A program made the position numbers and the translations under genes. This document shows positions 7,696 through 16,746 of a stretch of 64,000 bases of DNA, one piece after another. The DNA is from Micromonospora_G sp040676775. GTDB lineage: Bacteria; Actinomycetota; Actinomycetes; Mycobacteriales; Micromonosporaceae. The stretch lies in the NCBI RefSeq assembly GCF_040676775.1, contig NZ_JBFAPP010000031.1, positions 1 through 64,000 of the forward strand, written 5' to 3'. The notes beneath the pieces are model-generated. The model ran no database searches and was not told where the DNA came from. It saw only the letters and a program-made list of their open reading frames with translations. How positions within the stretch are numbered: the first letter of the stretch is position 1; the number at the start of each line of letters is the position of its first letter.

Positions 7696-8973
7696 GTGAC
7701 GAGTGCGTTGACGCTGCCGCCCGGCAGCCCGCTGGCGTCGCCCACGCCCGAGCTGCCGCCCGGGGCCGTGCCCCTTCCGTACGAGCTCGACCGGATGCTG
7801 GCACTCCGGATGCCGGACCTGGTAGCCACCCGCCGCTTCATCCATGCCCACCCCGAGCTGTCCGGGCAGGAGTTCGGCACCGCCGCGCTGATCGTCCGCG
7901 AGCTCACCGCCGCCGGTCTGGAGCCGCGGCTGCTGCCGAAGGGCAACGGCGTGATCTGCGACATCGTCGGCCGGCCGAACGCTCCGGTGGTCGCCCTGCG
8001 GGCCGACATCGACGCGCTGCCGCTCACCGACATCAAGGACGTGCCCTACCGGTCCACCGTCGACGGTGTCTGCCACGCCTGCGGACACGACGTGCACGCC
8101 ACCATCCTGCTGGGCACGGGCCTGCTGCTGGCCCGGCTCGCCGCCGAGGGCAGGTTCGACGGCCGGATCCGGCTGATCTTCCAACCGGCCGAGGAGGCGT
8201 TTCCGTCCGGGGCGCCGGAGGTGATCGACGCGGGCGGCCTCGACGAGGTGTCGGCGATCTACGCCCTGCACTGCGCGCCGCAGCTGCCCACCGGCGTGGT
8301 CGGCGTACGGACCGGGGCGATGACCGCGGCCTGCGACATGGTCGAGGTGACGGTCACCGGTACGGGCGGACACACCGCCCGGCCGCACCTGACCACCGAT
8401 CTGGTGTACGCACTCGGCCGGCTCATCGTCGACGTGCCCGGACTGCTCAGCCGCCGGATGGACCCGCGTACGCCGTTGTCGATCGTCTGGGCGGCGGCCC
8501 ACGCCGGTACCGCGTACAACACGATCCCGGCCGAGGGCACCGTCCGGGGGACCATCCGCACGCTGAGCACGCAAGCCTGGCGGGAGGCGCCCGACCTGGT
8601 CCCCGAGCTGATCCGGGAAGCGCTCGCCGGCACCGGGGCGAAGGCCGACATCCACTACAACCGCGGCTTCCCGCCGGTGGTCAACGAACAACGGGCCACC
8701 GAGACGATCGCCACCGCCGCCGGTCGCGCACTCGGCCCCGAGCAGGTGCTGGAAGCCGCGGTCAGCATGGGCGGCGAGGACTTCTCGTTCTACCTCGAAC
8801 ACGTACCCGGGGCGATGTTCCGCCTCGGCACCGGCGGTCCCGGCTCGGACCTGCACCACCCCGGGTTCGACGTGGACGAGCGGGCCATCGGGTACGGCAT
8901 CCGGGTCATGACGCACGCCGCCCTGGTGGCCTTCCCCGGCGTACGGCGACCGGTCCGGACCGACCAGGAATAG
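7696..8973 (+). CDS. M20 family metallopeptidase / amidohydrolase (AmiA-like)
   Basis: A 425-residue cytoplasmic zinc amidohydrolase of the M20D group, which includes hippurate and N-acyl amino acid hydrolases. Metal-binding motifs are visible: RADIDALP, CHACGHDVHATILLG and the PAEEAFPSGAPEVI catalytic Glu pair. The dimerisation lid contains TGGHTARPH, and MGGEDFSFY lies near the C-terminus. Residues from about 50 on match the family. GTG at 7696 is preferred because a promoter-like element and an inverted repeat lie just upstream; ATG at 7522 would add 58 unlikely residues. Its place between the phosphosugar mutase and lpdA matches amiA1/amiB1 in mycobacteria. The substrate is unknown. Confidence 0.9.
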   Translation: MTSALTLPPGSPLASPTPELPPGAVPLPYELDRMLALRMPDLVATRRFIHAHPELSGQEFGTAALIVRELTAAGLEPRLLPKGNGVICDIVGRPNAPVVALRADIDALPLTDIKDVPYRSTVDGVCHACGHDVHATILLGTGLLLARLAAEGRFDGRIRLIFQPAEEAFPSGAPEVIDAGGLDEVSAIYALHCAPQLPTGVVGVRTGAMTAACDMVEVTVTGTGGHTARPHLTTDLVYALGRLIVDVPGLLSRRMDPRTPLSIVWAAAHAGTAYNTIPAEGTVRGTIRTLSTQAWREAPDLVPELIREALAGTGAKADIHYNRGFPPVVNEQRATETIATAAGRALGPEQVLEAAVSMGGEDFSFYLEHVPGAMFRLGTGGPGSDLHHPGFDVDERAIGYGIRVMTHAALVAFPGVRRPVRTDQE

Positions 8974-9130
8974 CGCGTGGGGCAAGCGGTCGGATCGCCG
9001 GTGGCACCGGGCGGCACGAGGCCGCCCGAGCCGACCGCTGACGGGTTGTGGGGCCCGTTCCGGTGAACCACATCCATCGTGTGCAACTCGCGCAGCTTCG
9101 CAGTGCGCCCTCAGAAGAGGAGGAACGGTC

Positions 9131-10177
9131 GTGCGCCAGAGCGTGATGACGGCCGAGCTCGACAGTACGGGCGGGGCTTCGCCATTTTTGCGGCACCAAC
9201 GGGAACATCTCTGCGTCGACTGCGGACACGTCCATCTCGGCGGTCCCGCGTCCACAGCCGGTCCGCACCACCGCAAGCAGCGGTTCGGGGCCGGCACGAT
9301 CGTACGCAGCGCCCGCGGTCCGATCACCGAACTGCACATCGTCCCGCACGGTGGCACCGAACTCCCGGACGACCTGATCGCGGAGACCGACCCGGAGAAC
9401 TTCCAACCGCTCGCCGAACTGGTGCACCAGAACGTCGACCTGGGCACCGGGGCGATCTACCGACGGCTGGTCGACGACGTCAGGTCCGGGGCGGCCGAGG
9501 GCGTCGCGGTCGCCGGCTTCCACCTGTCCCGCCTGCTGATCGACGCGAACCGGGCCAGCCTTGAGGGGCAACTGCCCAACGACCCGTACGTGGGCAGCGC
9601 CGAGCTGTACCAGACGTACCTGCGTCGGCGGGGCCGGGACCTGCGGCACGAGGCACTGCTGCCGTGGCTGGCCGCGGTGGACGAGGTGCTGGAGTCGATG
9701 GACAGCCGGGGCATCGTGTACCACCACCACACGTACGACGTGCTCTCGATGAGCCCCCGCCCGTGGGACCGGGGTGTCGCCGCGAAGCGACCCGCGTTCC
9801 AGCTCATCTGGAAGCGGCCGTCGTTGGACGGGGTGATCGACGACCGGGTACCCGACCCGGGGCTGGCTCCGCTGGCCGACGTCGAGGACGTACGGCGCCG
9901 GATCCGCGCCTTCCTGGAGCGGGAGATCGGGCTGAGCAACGGCAACGGTGACATCGACTACCCGTTGCTGCTGCCGGTGATGCCGTTCAAGGGTTCCCGG
10001 CGGGGCGATCCACCGAGCCTGCCGCAACACCTCGTGTACGACCTGCGCAAGGACATCCTGGCCACCGACGAGCAGATCCGGGCGTGGGTGCTCGACGGCC
10101 CCTGGCGGCTGGGAGGCGCCCGGCGCGGCGGGGCGAGGGCGGGCGGCGACGGGGCCGTCTCCGCGTACTTCGGCTGA
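9131..10177 (+). CDS. N-formylglutamate amidohydrolase-like protein
   Basis: A 348-residue protein with features of the N-formylglutamate amidohydrolase (FGase) family, zinc enzymes that release formate or acyl groups from amino acids. Visible are IVPHGGTELPDDL (around residue 75), LSRLLIDANR (around 135), EALLPWLAAVDEVL and a late YDLRKDIL segment. A short Cys/His run (CVDCGHVH) near residue 30 is not typical of the family and might bind metal. GTG at 9131 follows AGGAGG at the right spacing. The C-terminal tail is Gly/Arg rich. It ends at a strong bidirectional hairpin facing the DUF4349 gene. Family assignment is moderate; the true substrate is unknown. Confidence 0.65.
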   Translation: MRQSVMTAELDSTGGASPFLRHQREHLCVDCGHVHLGGPASTAGPHHRKQRFGAGTIVRSARGPITELHIVPHGGTELPDDLIAETDPENFQPLAELVHQNVDLGTGAIYRRLVDDVRSGAAEGVAVAGFHLSRLLIDANRASLEGQLPNDPYVGSAELYQTYLRRRGRDLRHEALLPWLAAVDEVLESMDSRGIVYHHHTYDVLSMSPRPWDRGVAAKRPAFQLIWKRPSLDGVIDDRVPDPGLAPLADVEDVRRRIRAFLEREIGLSNGNGDIDYPLLLPVMPFKGSRRGDPPSLPQHLVYDLRKDILATDEQIRAWVLDGPWRLGGARRGGARAGGDGAVSAYFG

Positions 10178-10182
10178 GCCGA

Positions 10183-10220
10183 CCGTCGTCGGGTGACCGT
10201 GCTGGGTCACCCGACGACGG
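10183..10220. terminator. Bidirectional hairpin terminator between convergent genes
   Basis: Perfect 16-bp arms at 10183-10198 and 10205-10220 flank a 6-nt loop. It lies between the convergent stop codons of the FGase-like gene and the DUF4349 gene and can serve both strands. Confidence 0.85.
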
Positions 10221-10232
10221 CACCGCCCCGGC

Positions 10233-11222
10233 TCAGTCGGTGTGGTCGGACGGGACTCCGGCCGGGGGCTCGTTGCGTGGCGTGGGCAGCAGGGGTGCCG
10301 GATGGCCCGCCGGTGCCACGATCGGTGGCGCCGGCCGCCCTCGGCGGTTGCGCCGGACCAGCCAGATCACCGCCCACGCCGGTACGCCGAGCGCGATCAG
10401 CCACGGCAGCAGCGCGCCGAACACGACCAGTACCACCCGCACGGTGCCGAGCAGCGCCTCCCAGCCGCCGCGCAGCCCGTCGAGGAAGCCGTTCGCCTCC
10501 TCTTCCTCCTCCACCACCACGGCCTCGGGCCCGACCAGCCGTACGGTGATGGTGGAAAGCGCGGTCAGGTCGCCCAGCCGGCGCTGCCGGGCCTGGAGCG
10601 CGACCAGGTCGGCCTCCCGTTTGGCCAGTTCGCCCTCCAGCATCACCAGGTCGGTCAGGGACTTGGCCTGTGCCAGCAGCCGCCGCCCGCTCTCCACCCG
10701 GGCCTGCTGGGTGCTGATCCGTGCGGCCAGGTCCAGGGTCTGCTCGGTGACGTCCTCGGTCTTGATCTCACGCCGTTCCTGGTGGCCGAGCTTGGCCAGG
10801 GCGTCGACCACCGAGCTGAACCGGTCCGCGGGCACCCGCAACGTCAGCGTCGCCTCGGCGTCACCGGTGACGCTGGTCCGGTGGTCTCCGCCGACGAAAC
10901 CACCGGCGCCGGTCGCGATCGTGACCGCCTCGGCGGCGGCCCGCTCGACCTCCTTGACCCGGACCGTCATCGAGCCGGTGTAGATGATCGACCGCTGGTC
11001 CACCCGCAGGTTCGTCGGCACCTCCGCGCCCGGCTTCGCCTCCGCGCCGTCCTCCTGCTGCAAGCCTGGTTCCCGGGCGTTGTCGGCCCCGGCCGGCTGG
11101 GCGGCGCCCGAGGTGCTCGCACTGTCGTCCGACCCGGCGCTGCATCCCGTCAAGACCAGTACGGCAACCAGCCCCGCCGTACCCAGGAGCCCGAACCATC
11201 GTCCTCGCGTCCTATCGCGCAT
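10233..11222 (-). CDS. DUF4349 domain lipoprotein
   Basis: A 329-residue protein beginning with a lipoprotein signal: basic residues, a hydrophobic stretch, then the lipobox VLTGC near residue 27. A disordered acidic region leads to the DUF4349 domain (about residues 75-290), recognisable by RSIIYTGSMTVRVKEV, GGFVGGDH, LTLRVPADRFSSVVDAL and LDLAARISTQQARVES. A coiled-coil stretch (LVMLEGELAKREADLVALQ) precedes a C-terminal membrane helix (VVLVVFGALLPWLIALGVPAWAVIW) and a basic Pro-rich tail. It should be anchored on the outer face of the membrane. DUF4349 function is not established. ATG at 11222 was taken as the start. Confidence 0.88.
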   Translation of the reverse strand: MRDRTRGRWFGLLGTAGLVAVLVLTGCSAGSDDSASTSGAAQPAGADNAREPGLQQEDGAEAKPGAEVPTNLRVDQRSIIYTGSMTVRVKEVERAAAEAVTIATGAGGFVGGDHRTSVTGDAEATLTLRVPADRFSSVVDALAKLGHQERREIKTEDVTEQTLDLAARISTQQARVESGRRLLAQAKSLTDLVMLEGELAKREADLVALQARQRRLGDLTALSTITVRLVGPEAVVVEEEEEANGFLDGLRGGWEALLGTVRVVLVVFGALLPWLIALGVPAWAVIWLVRRNRRGRPAPPIVAPAGHPAPLLPTPRNEPPAGVPSDHTD

Positions 11223-11442
11223 GAGTCCTCCGAATTTTTCGTTTCCCCGTCACGGGTGTTGCTCAGACGCGAGGCGGTCGCGCCCCGGTTCCGGCAGACT
11301 GCGCTGGGGGACGTCACGATTCGGTTGTCGAGGAGTCACGATGCGGTGCACCGGTTACGACCACCCGGCGATATCGTCCGAATTGGACTCGGTCGGCCGG
11401 TCGGACGTCAGGTGAACCCACCCGTAGCGCGGGATGAGAGCC

Positions 11443-12420
11443 ATGACCGTTGATCTTGTCGAGCGGCTCTACACCGCCCCGCCGGACGGCTTCGTGGCCG
11501 CCCGTACCGAGGCGGTCGCGGCGGCGCGGGCAGCGGGCGACGAGGCGACCGCCCGGCAGGTCGCCAAACTCCGCAAGCCGACTGTTGCCGCCTGGATGGT
11601 GAACCTGCTCGCCATCCGGCGCCCCGACCTCGTCGCCGACCTGGTCGAGCTTGCCGGCGAACTGCGTACCGCCCAACGGGAACTGCGCGGGCCACAACTG
11701 CGCGAACTCTCCGCCCAGCGGCGCAGCACCGTATCCGCCCTGGTCGCGCAAGCGCGAGGGCTGGCGACCGAGGCCGACAGCCGGCTGGCGGCGGGCAAGC
11801 TGCCCCTGGCCGAGGTGGAGGCGACCCTGCAGGCCGCGCTCGCCGACCTCGACGTCGCCGAACAGGTACGGTCCGGGCGGCTGGTCCGGGCCGCCAGCTA
11901 CGCCGGATTCGGTGAGGTCCCCCGACCGCAGCTTCGCCTGGTCGCCGGAGGACCGGAGCTGTCCCTACCGGCACCCGGCACCCGCACCGGCAAACCGTCG
12001 ACCGGTGCCGGTGCCGGTGCCGGTGCCGGTGCTGGGGCGGCCGGGCAGGGTGGGGACCGGTCGACGACCGGACGGGCCGCCACCGAGCCGTCAGCGGCCG
12101 AGCGGGCCGCCGAGAAGCGTGCCGCGGCCGAGCGGGCCAGCCTCCGCCGGACGTTGGCCCGAGAGCTGGCGAACGCCCGTACCGAACAGCGGCGGGCGGA
12201 GGCGGACCTGGACCGGGCCACGGCGGCGGAACGGGACGGGGCCGCCGCTCTGGCCGACGCGGAACGAGCCCTGGCCGAGGCGGAACGTCGGCGGGCCGGG
12301 GCTGAGCAGGAGGTCAGCCGACGCAAGCTGGCCCGGAAGACGGCCGAGCGGGCGGCGGCCGCCGCCCGGCGCCGCACCGGGGACGTCGAGGCGGCGGTCG
12401 AGGCGCTCGATGCCGAGTAG
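11443..12420 (+). CDS. Hypothetical coiled-coil protein
   Basis: I do not assign a function to this 325-residue protein. The first 150 residues form a conserved-looking globular part (LVERLYTAPPDGFVAART, KLRKPTVAAWMVNLLA). A Gly-Ala microsatellite (repeated ggtgcc, 12003-12032) makes a flexible linker. The last 115 residues are an Ala/Arg/Glu-rich coiled coil (AERAAEKRAAAERASLRRTL onwards). The ATG at 11443 is preferred over the ATG at 11434 because a purine-rich GGGATGAGAG sits just before it. It is likely co-transcribed with the SCO6745-family gene 80 bp downstream. Similar coiled-coil proteins occur in related genomes as uncharacterised. Confidence 0.7.
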   Translation: MTVDLVERLYTAPPDGFVAARTEAVAAARAAGDEATARQVAKLRKPTVAAWMVNLLAIRRPDLVADLVELAGELRTAQRELRGPQLRELSAQRRSTVSALVAQARGLATEADSRLAAGKLPLAEVEATLQAALADLDVAEQVRSGRLVRAASYAGFGEVPRPQLRLVAGGPELSLPAPGTRTGKPSTGAGAGAGAGAGAAGQGGDRSTTGRAATEPSAAERAAEKRAAAERASLRRTLARELANARTEQRRAEADLDRATAAERDGAAALADAERALAEAERRRAGAEQEVSRRKLARKTAERAAAAARRRTGDVEAAVEALDAE

Positions 12421-12500
12421 GGTGCCCGCAGACCCGGGGAACGAACAAGCTCGATCGAAGACCACCCCGAGGTACGCAGGATCGCGGGAAGGGTGACCAG

Positions 12501-13235
12501 TTGACCCCTGAACAGGCCGCCGCGGCGGCCGGACCGAGCATCTCGGCGCTGGTCGGCGCGTTCGGCGAAAGCCCGCAGACGCAGCACCGCGCGCGGGTGT
12601 TCGGCCTGTCCGGCTGGGCGTTCCAGGTCGCCGGGCGTGGCGGGGTGCTCGGCGACGTGGCTCCCGAGACGGTGGCCGCGACGCTCGGCTTCCTCGCCCC
12701 GGACGCGGTCGCCGAGGGCTGGGAGGCCGCTCGCCGGGTGGCCCGGCCGACCGAGGTCGCGGCGAGCAACCTCGCCGAGTGCTGCCGCTGGGGCACGCAA
12801 CACCTGCACGGCTTCCCCAAGCTGGACCGGCTGCTCGAGTTGACGTCCCGGGCCGTCGAGGACGCCGACGCGACCGGCATGCCGCTGTTCGCGGCCTGGC
12901 GGGCGGTGCCGGCACCGGTACACGACCCGGCCGGCCGGATGGCGGTGCTGCTGTACCTGCTGCGGGAGCATCGCAGTGCGGCGCACCTGATCGCCGTACG
13001 GGTCGCCGGGCTGACCCCGCTGGAGGCGATCCTGGCCGGGCCGGACGGCGAGGCAGGCGCACTGGCCAACGGCTGGCAGCCGCCGTACCCGCAGGTCGCC
13101 GCACTGATCCGGCGCCGGCTCTGGGCGGACGCGGTCACCGACAAACTCGCCGCGACCGGCTTCCGCAACCTGCGTGACACCGAGCGGATCGAACTGGTCG
13201 ACCTGCTCGGCAGCCTGCGTACCGGTCTCACCTGA
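12501..13235 (+). CDS. SCO6745 family protein (helix-turn-helix-like fold)
   Basis: A 244-residue helical protein matching the actinobacterial SCO6745 family, whose function is unknown although the fold is MarR-like in part. Diagnostic stretches are HGFPKLDRLLELTSRAVED, PLFAAWRAVPAP and LLREHRSAAHLIAVRVAGL. It begins with a TTG at 12501 after GAAGGGTGA. The upstream neighbour encodes a coiled-coil protein in the same direction; the downstream neighbour is convergent. No cofactor motif or membrane segment is visible. Confidence 0.7.
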   Translation: MTPEQAAAAAGPSISALVGAFGESPQTQHRARVFGLSGWAFQVAGRGGVLGDVAPETVAATLGFLAPDAVAEGWEAARRVARPTEVAASNLAECCRWGTQHLHGFPKLDRLLELTSRAVEDADATGMPLFAAWRAVPAPVHDPAGRMAVLLYLLREHRSAAHLIAVRVAGLTPLEAILAGPDGEAGALANGWQPPYPQVAALIRRRLWADAVTDKLAATGFRNLRDTERIELVDLLGSLRTGLT

Positions 13236-13292
13236 ACCGCCCGGCTCTCACCTGACCCGCCCGGCGCCGTGCCGATCGGATGGCCCGGGGCG

Positions 13293-13751
13293 TCAGGTGG
13301 TGGTGGCGGTCCCGGTCGGTCGGGCTCGCAGCTCGGCGACGTAGTCGTCCGGGGCACCGGCCTTCTCGGCCGCGTTGGCGATCTCCGAGAGGTACCAGGC
13401 GGTGGGCAGGCCCCCCTCGTACCCGGCGAAGACGTAGACCCAGGCGGTCACCTCGCCGTCCAGCGTCACCACCCGTACGTGCAGCTTGCGGTAGGTCTCC
13501 GCGATCACCCCCTCGACCTCGTCGAGTTGGGCCGCATCCCAGGGATGCACGTCGTAGATCGCGACGAAGACGCGATCGCCGGGAGATTCCACGATGGTGG
13601 TGACCGCACCCTCCCAACCGATCACCCCCTCACCGGCAAAGGTGAGGCGCCAGCCTTCCAGCCAGCCGGTGCCGATCATGGGCGAATGCGGACAGTAAGC
13701 ACGCATCCGGGCAGGATCGAGGTTTGAGCCGTACGCGGCGTAGTGACGCAC
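13293..13751 (-). CDS. Gamma-glutamylcyclotransferase-like protein (GGCT fold)
   Basis: A 152-residue cytoplasmic protein opening with YAAYGSNLDPARM, the substrate-binding YGSN loop of the GGCT fold. Such enzymes release 5-oxoproline from gamma-glutamyl peptides. The conserved acidic residue is probably the Glu in LDEVEGV. AWVYVFAGYEGGLPTAWYL near the C-terminus matches the Rv3304-like subgroup. GTG at 13751 begins directly with the family N-terminus. It is divergent from lpdA, as in mycobacteria. The substrate in this subgroup is not settled. Confidence 0.82.
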   Translation of the reverse strand: MRHYAAYGSNLDPARMRAYCPHSPMIGTGWLEGWRLTFAGEGVIGWEGAVTTIVESPGDRVFVAIYDVHPWDAAQLDEVEGVIAETYRKLHVRVVTLDGEVTAWVYVFAGYEGGLPTAWYLSEIANAAEKAGAPDDYVAELRARPTGTATTT

Positions 13752-13857
13752 GGCGATGACGATAGCCCGGCGGACGGGTGGTGGAGAATACGACAGTGCG
13801 TGTCGGACGGGTTGGGGAGAAGAAAGTCACTGTGAGCGTCAACGAAGGGCAAGTTCT

Positions 13858-15261
13858 GTGAGCCGTATCGTGATCATCGGCGGGGGGCCGGCCGGTTACG
13901 AGGCCGCGCTGGTAGCGGCCCAGTTGGACGCGGACGTCACCGTCATCGAGGCCGAGGGGGCCGGCGGGGCCTGCGTGCTCTCCGACTGCGTCCCGTCCAA
14001 GACCTTCATCGCCAGCTCAGACGTGGTCACCGGGTACCGGGACACGGAGGAGTTCGGGGTGCACTCGGACGGGCTGGAGGCGGTCACGGTCGACGCCGAG
14101 GCGGTGTACGGGCGGGTCAAGCGCCTGGCACTGGCCCAGTCGGCGGACATCCACGCCAAACTCATCAAAGCGGGCGTCACCTTCATCGCCGGTCGGGCCC
14201 GGCTCGGTGAGGACACGCTCGGTCACACCCACCGGGTGCTCGTCACCCCGACCGGTGGTGACTCCGAGTATCCGGTCGACGCCTCTACCGTACTGATCGC
14301 GACCGGTGCCACGCCCCGGGTGCTGCCGACCGCCGTACCGGACGGGGAGCGGATCCTGACCTGGCGGCAGGTGTACGACCTGGACGAACTGCCCGAGGAC
14401 CTGATCGTGATCGGGTCCGGGGTGACCGGGGCCGAGTTCGCCAGCGCCTACCTGGCGATGGGCGTACGGGTGACCCTCGTCTCCAGTCGGGACCGGGTGA
14501 TGCCGCACGAGGACGCCGACGCCGCCGCCGCGATCGAGCAGGTGTTCCGGGCCCGGGGCATGACCATCCTGAACAACTCCCGCGCCAACGGCGTACGGCG
14601 TACCGCCGACGGGGTCGAGGTGGAACTCTCCGACGGCCGTACGATCACCGGCTCGCACGCCCTGATGGCGGTCGGCTCGATCCCCGACACCGCCTCCCTC
14701 GGCCTGTCCGAGTACGGCGTGGCGGTTTCCCCGGGCGGGTACGTCACCACCGACCGGGTGTCCCGGACCAACGTGCCGGGCATCTACGCGGCCGGGGACT
14801 GCACCGGGGTGCTGCCGCTGGCGAGCGTCGCCGCGATGCAGGGCCGGATCGCGATGTGGCACGCGCTCGGCGAGGCGGTCCAGCCGCTGCGGCTGCGTAC
14901 GGTCGCGGCGAACGTCTTCACCGATCCGGAACTGGCCACCGTCGGGGTGTCGCAGGACGAGGTGGACTCCGGTCGTACCCCGGCCCGCCAGGTGATGTTG
15001 CCGCTGGCCGGCAACGCGCGGGCCAAGATGGCCGACCTCTCCGACGGCTTCGTGAAGCTGTTCTGCCGGCCGGCCAGTGGTCAGGTGATCGGCGGGGTGG
15101 TGGTCTCACCGAAGGCCAGCGAGCTGATCCTGCCGATCACCCTCGCGGTGGAGAACAACCTGACCGTGGACCAGTTAGCCCACACGATCACGATCTACCC
15201 GTCGCTGTCCGGCTCGGTCACCGAGGCGGCGCGTCAGCTGATGCTGCACGGTTCGGAGTGA
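13858..15261 (+). CDS. lpdA: NAD(P)H-quinone dehydrogenase / flavoprotein disulfide reductase LpdA
   Basis: A 467-residue FAD enzyme of the pyridine nucleotide-disulfide reductase family, close to mycobacterial LpdA (Rv3303c), which reduces quinones with NAD(P)H. Seen are the N-terminal FAD site IGGGPAGYEAALVA, the CVLSDCVPSK segment corresponding to the redox region, the NAD site VIGSGVTGAEFASAYLAMG (around residue 180), the second FAD motif GIYAAGDCTG (around 300) and a C-terminal dimerisation domain ending near TIYPSLSGSVTEA. GTG at 13858 follows GAAGG with good spacing. Its last 44 bases overlap the 3' end of the convergent DedA gene. Confidence 0.88.
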   Translation: MSRIVIIGGGPAGYEAALVAAQLDADVTVIEAEGAGGACVLSDCVPSKTFIASSDVVTGYRDTEEFGVHSDGLEAVTVDAEAVYGRVKRLALAQSADIHAKLIKAGVTFIAGRARLGEDTLGHTHRVLVTPTGGDSEYPVDASTVLIATGATPRVLPTAVPDGERILTWRQVYDLDELPEDLIVIGSGVTGAEFASAYLAMGVRVTLVSSRDRVMPHEDADAAAAIEQVFRARGMTILNNSRANGVRRTADGVEVELSDGRTITGSHALMAVGSIPDTASLGLSEYGVAVSPGGYVTTDRVSRTNVPGIYAAGDCTGVLPLASVAAMQGRIAMWHALGEAVQPLRLRTVAANVFTDPELATVGVSQDEVDSGRTPARQVMLPLAGNARAKMADLSDGFVKLFCRPASGQVIGGVVVSPKASELILPITLAVENNLTVDQLAHTITIYPSLSGSVTEAARQLMLHGSE

Positions 15262-15967
15262 TCCCGGAGGCTGCCAGCGCCGGCTCCGGCGCTGGCAGCT
15301 CCACCGCCGCCCGACCGCTGGTCAGGGTCAACGCCCAGCCGGCAGCGGCGAAGCCGGCCGCGGCCACCAGGGCCACCGTCGCGAGCCGCCACACCGAGTC
15401 GGTGAGCGCGGCGCCGCCGAGGTGGCCGACCAGGGCGCCGTACGCCGCCCAGCCGAGCGCGGCCAGCGCGTCGTACGCGAGGAAGCGTCGGTACGGGTAA
15501 CGGACCCGGCCGGCGTTGAAGCAGGCGATCATGCGGCCGCCGGGTACGAAGCGGCAGAGCAGGATGACCAGCGGTCCGGGTTGCCGCAGGGCGCGGGTGA
15601 AGCGTCCGGCGGCCTGCCGGGACCGGGAGCCGTTCACCCGCTCGACCTGCTCATCGCCGTTCCCGGCCCGGCTCCGTGCGCTGCGCCAGCCGCTGAGCAG
15701 CCGCCCCGCCCCGGTCCGACCGAGCAGGTAGCAGGCGGTGTCGCCGCAGAACACGCCGAGCGCGCCGACGCCGATGGTCAGCGGCAGGTTCAGGTTGCCG
15801 TAGATGGTCAGGGCACCGCCGGTGATCATCACTACCTGGGTCGGTACCACCGGCACGAAGGCGTCCACGACGAGGAGGCCGAACAGCGCCAGGTACGCCG
15901 ACGTGGGGGACGCGACGTTGGTGAGAAGTTCGAGCACTCGGGTCACCTCGACGCGATCGGCCGCCAT
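15218..15967 (-). CDS. DedA family membrane protein
   Basis: A 249-residue integral membrane protein of the DedA/SNARE-associated (VTT) family; members act as undecaprenyl-phosphate or phospholipid flippases. Membrane segments are visible at about residues 20-45, 50-75, 145-170, 175-200 and 205-225. Family hallmarks are AFVPVVPTQVVMITGGALT, the re-entrant CGDTACYLLGR loop and RFVPGGRMIACFNAGR. The segment between residues 85 and 120 is a basic loop. The 3' end overlaps lpdA by 44 bp on the opposite strand. ATG at 15967 was chosen; GTG at 15946 is possible. Confidence 0.85.
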   Translation of the reverse strand: MAADRVEVTRVLELLTNVASPTSAYLALFGLLVVDAFVPVVPTQVVMITGGALTIYGNLNLPLTIGVGALGVFCGDTACYLLGRTGAGRLLSGWRSARSRAGNGDEQVERVNGSRSRQAAGRFTRALRQPGPLVILLCRFVPGGRMIACFNAGRVRYPYRRFLAYDALAALGWAAYGALVGHLGGAALTDSVWRLATVALVAAAGFAAAGWALTLTSGRAAVELPAPEPALAASGITPNRAASADAPPR

Positions 15968-16272
15968 GGTCTCCGTCGAGCCTGAACCGGCGCTCTCCGC
16001 CGCCTCACATGGGCCCGACCAGTGGTGATACCGGCCACGCTACGGCCATCGGCCACGGATCGGGGTGTGATATTGCCGGTGTCGCGCCCGTGGCGTTCGT
16101 GTTGCCACCGGGTGCGCTTCGCGGGACCCGGCAAACCGGGCTGTCGGCGTACCGTTGGAGGGGCGCGACCCGCCACCTCAGGTCCCCCCGTTCCTGACGG
16201 TTACGGCTAGCCATCGGGCCGCCGGCGGGTCCCGCGCCGGCGGCCCACCGCTGCGCCGGGGGCACCGGCCGG
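15968..16272. other. Intergenic region without recognised gene
   Basis: A 305-bp region between the DedA gene start and the small membrane protein stop. It holds several overlapping short frames with no ribosome site and no family resemblance. No hairpin or operator stands out beyond GC-rich partial dyads. Confidence 0.5.
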
Positions 16273-16536
16273 TCAGATCACCGGTTGCGCGTCGTTGCGC
16301 GGTGCCGAGGCCAGCCAGGGCAGGAACCGGCGCAGCCACTGGTCCACGCCGGGGACGGCCAGGACCCGGGTGATCACACCGGCGACGACGATGAGCTGGG
16401 CGACCGCCGGTACGGTGTCCAGCCCGGCGGTCGCCGCCACGGTGGGTACCAGGGACAGGGCGCCGACGAGCGCGGCCAGGATGGTCCGGGCGGTGGCCCG
16501 CCAGGGGTGCCGGGTCTGGGTGGTGGTGGGGGTCAT
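16273..16536 (-). CDS. Small membrane protein of unknown function
   Basis: An 87-residue protein with two probable membrane helices: TILAALVGALSLVPTVAATAG and AVAQLIVVAGVITRVLAV. The tail is Trp/Arg-rich and polar. ATG at 16536 follows a clear GGGAGG ribosome site. The topology resembles small holin-like proteins found near phage modules, but no phage gene is nearby, so that label is not applied. It is divergent from the ATP-grasp operon. Confidence 0.6.
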   Translation of the reverse strand: MTPTTTQTRHPWRATARTILAALVGALSLVPTVAATAGLDTVPAVAQLIVVAGVITRVLAVPGVDQWLRRFLPWLASAPRNDAQPVI

Positions 16537-16746
16537 GGGGTGCCTCCCGAGGGGAATCTCCGTGTCGACCGATCAGGGTGGACACCCTGCCCAACCAGCA
16601 CCGAACCGGGATGGATGCGCCCATGTCCGAAAGGTGACAATCAATGGAAGAAGATCACCTTGGCGGTCCGGATCCGGCGCAGGTAAGGACGTACGGACGA
16701 GTTCCGTCGTTACGTGGGCGCAACGAGATCGGCGTAGCGTCAGGAC

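Noticed and set aside
7261..9447. Minus-strand open frame of 728 codons
   Set aside because: It lies antisense to the M20 amidohydrolase, whose motifs are clear, and shows no family features.
16273..16536. Phage holin
   Set aside because: Two-helix topology fits, but no endolysin or other phage gene is near and no sequence hallmark was seen.
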